5,058 nucleotides of DNA from contig CAJTVK010000201.1 in NCBI GenBank assembly GCA_910579645.1, forward strand, positions 1 to 5,058. The letters run 5' to 3'. Under the pieces are notes generated by a model. That model did not search any database and was not told the origin of the DNA. It saw nothing but the letters and a program-made list of their open reading frames with translations. How positions within the stretch are numbered: the first letter of the stretch is position 1; each line of letters starts with the position of its first letter. This stretch comes from an uncultured Lachnospiraceae bacterium. Its GTDB lineage: Bacteria > Bacillota > Clostridia > Lachnospirales > Lachnospiraceae. This document shows, piece by piece, positions 4,892-5,058 of this stretch. The translations under genes were made by a program, and so were the position numbers.

Positions 4892-5058
4892 ATGGTAAAA
4901 CAAACAGCAGGCAGAAATCAGCTTGGGGATTTTGCCCCTAAATTCGCACAGTTAAATGATGATGTATTATTTGGAGAGGTGTGGAACAGGGAGGAAAAGC
5001 TCTCCCTGAGAGACCGTTCCCTTGTGACAGTGGTATCTTTAATGTCGCAGGGGCTGGT
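4892..5058 (+). CDS. Carboxymuconolactone decarboxylase-family protein (3' end cut by window)
   Basis: The first 55 codons of a gene that continues past the window. GGGAGG (4878-4883) lies 8 nt before the ATG. The segment LFGEVWNREEKLSLRDRSLV (26-45) followed by TVVSLMSQG (46-54) is the typical N-terminal part of the carboxymuconolactone decarboxylase domain, the fold shared with AhpD. The catalytic residues of AhpD-like members, if any, would be downstream and cannot be seen. Such small proteins often accompany aldo/keto reductases and cupins under LysR control, and may act on quinones, peroxides or aromatic acids. It is probably cotranscribed with the reductase, 99 bp upstream. Confidence 0.85.
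   Translation, partial: MVKQTAGRNQLGDFAPKFAQLNDDVLFGEVWNREEKLSLRDRSLVTVVSLMSQGL

Overview
The window looks like chromosomal DNA of a gut-type Firmicute, most probably a Lachnospiraceae or other Clostridia member. This rests on moderate GC, strong AGGAGG-type ribosome binding sites before nearly every gene, and two gene sets common in that group. All supported genes are on the + strand. The species cannot be named from sequence alone.

Region 1 (1-2022) is a compact three-gene operon: a YtrA-type GntR repressor, an ABC ATPase and a six-helix ABC-2 type permease. The genes overlap by 17 and 7 nt, so translation is probably coupled. A sigma-A-like promoter upstream is overlaid by three half-sites of one operator word (TTGTACTATT), which fits autorepression. 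By family analogy the system responds to cell-envelope stress or a peptide or antibiotic; the substrate is not visible.

Region 2 (2009-2350) is the most unusual part: two unrelated tandem arrays back to back. The first has an 11-bp period, starts within the last codons of the permease, and many units can fold as an RNA mini-hairpin closed by a C(UCCG)G tetraloop. The second has four 25-bp units and ends just before the LysR ribosome binding site. A small arginine-rich ORF runs through the second array and overlaps the LysR start.

Region 3 (2372-3329) is a complete LysR-type regulator followed by a good intrinsic terminator.

Region 4 (3330-3754) has no intact gene. It holds a GC-rich patch with coding-like composition, a 33-codon coding-like fragment, and a fragment resembling the start of a lipoprotein whose lipobox cysteine is replaced by tyrosine.

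Region 5 (3755-5058) holds a complete aldo/keto reductase with an intact catalytic tetrad, a short relic resembling a flavodoxin C-terminus, and the start of a carboxymuconolactone decarboxylase-family gene cut by the window edge. The LysR regulator probably controls this redox cluster. The fragments on both sides of the reductase suggest that a flavodoxin-like member has been lost by deletion. I see no defence system, CRISPR array, tRNA, rRNA or intact transposase.
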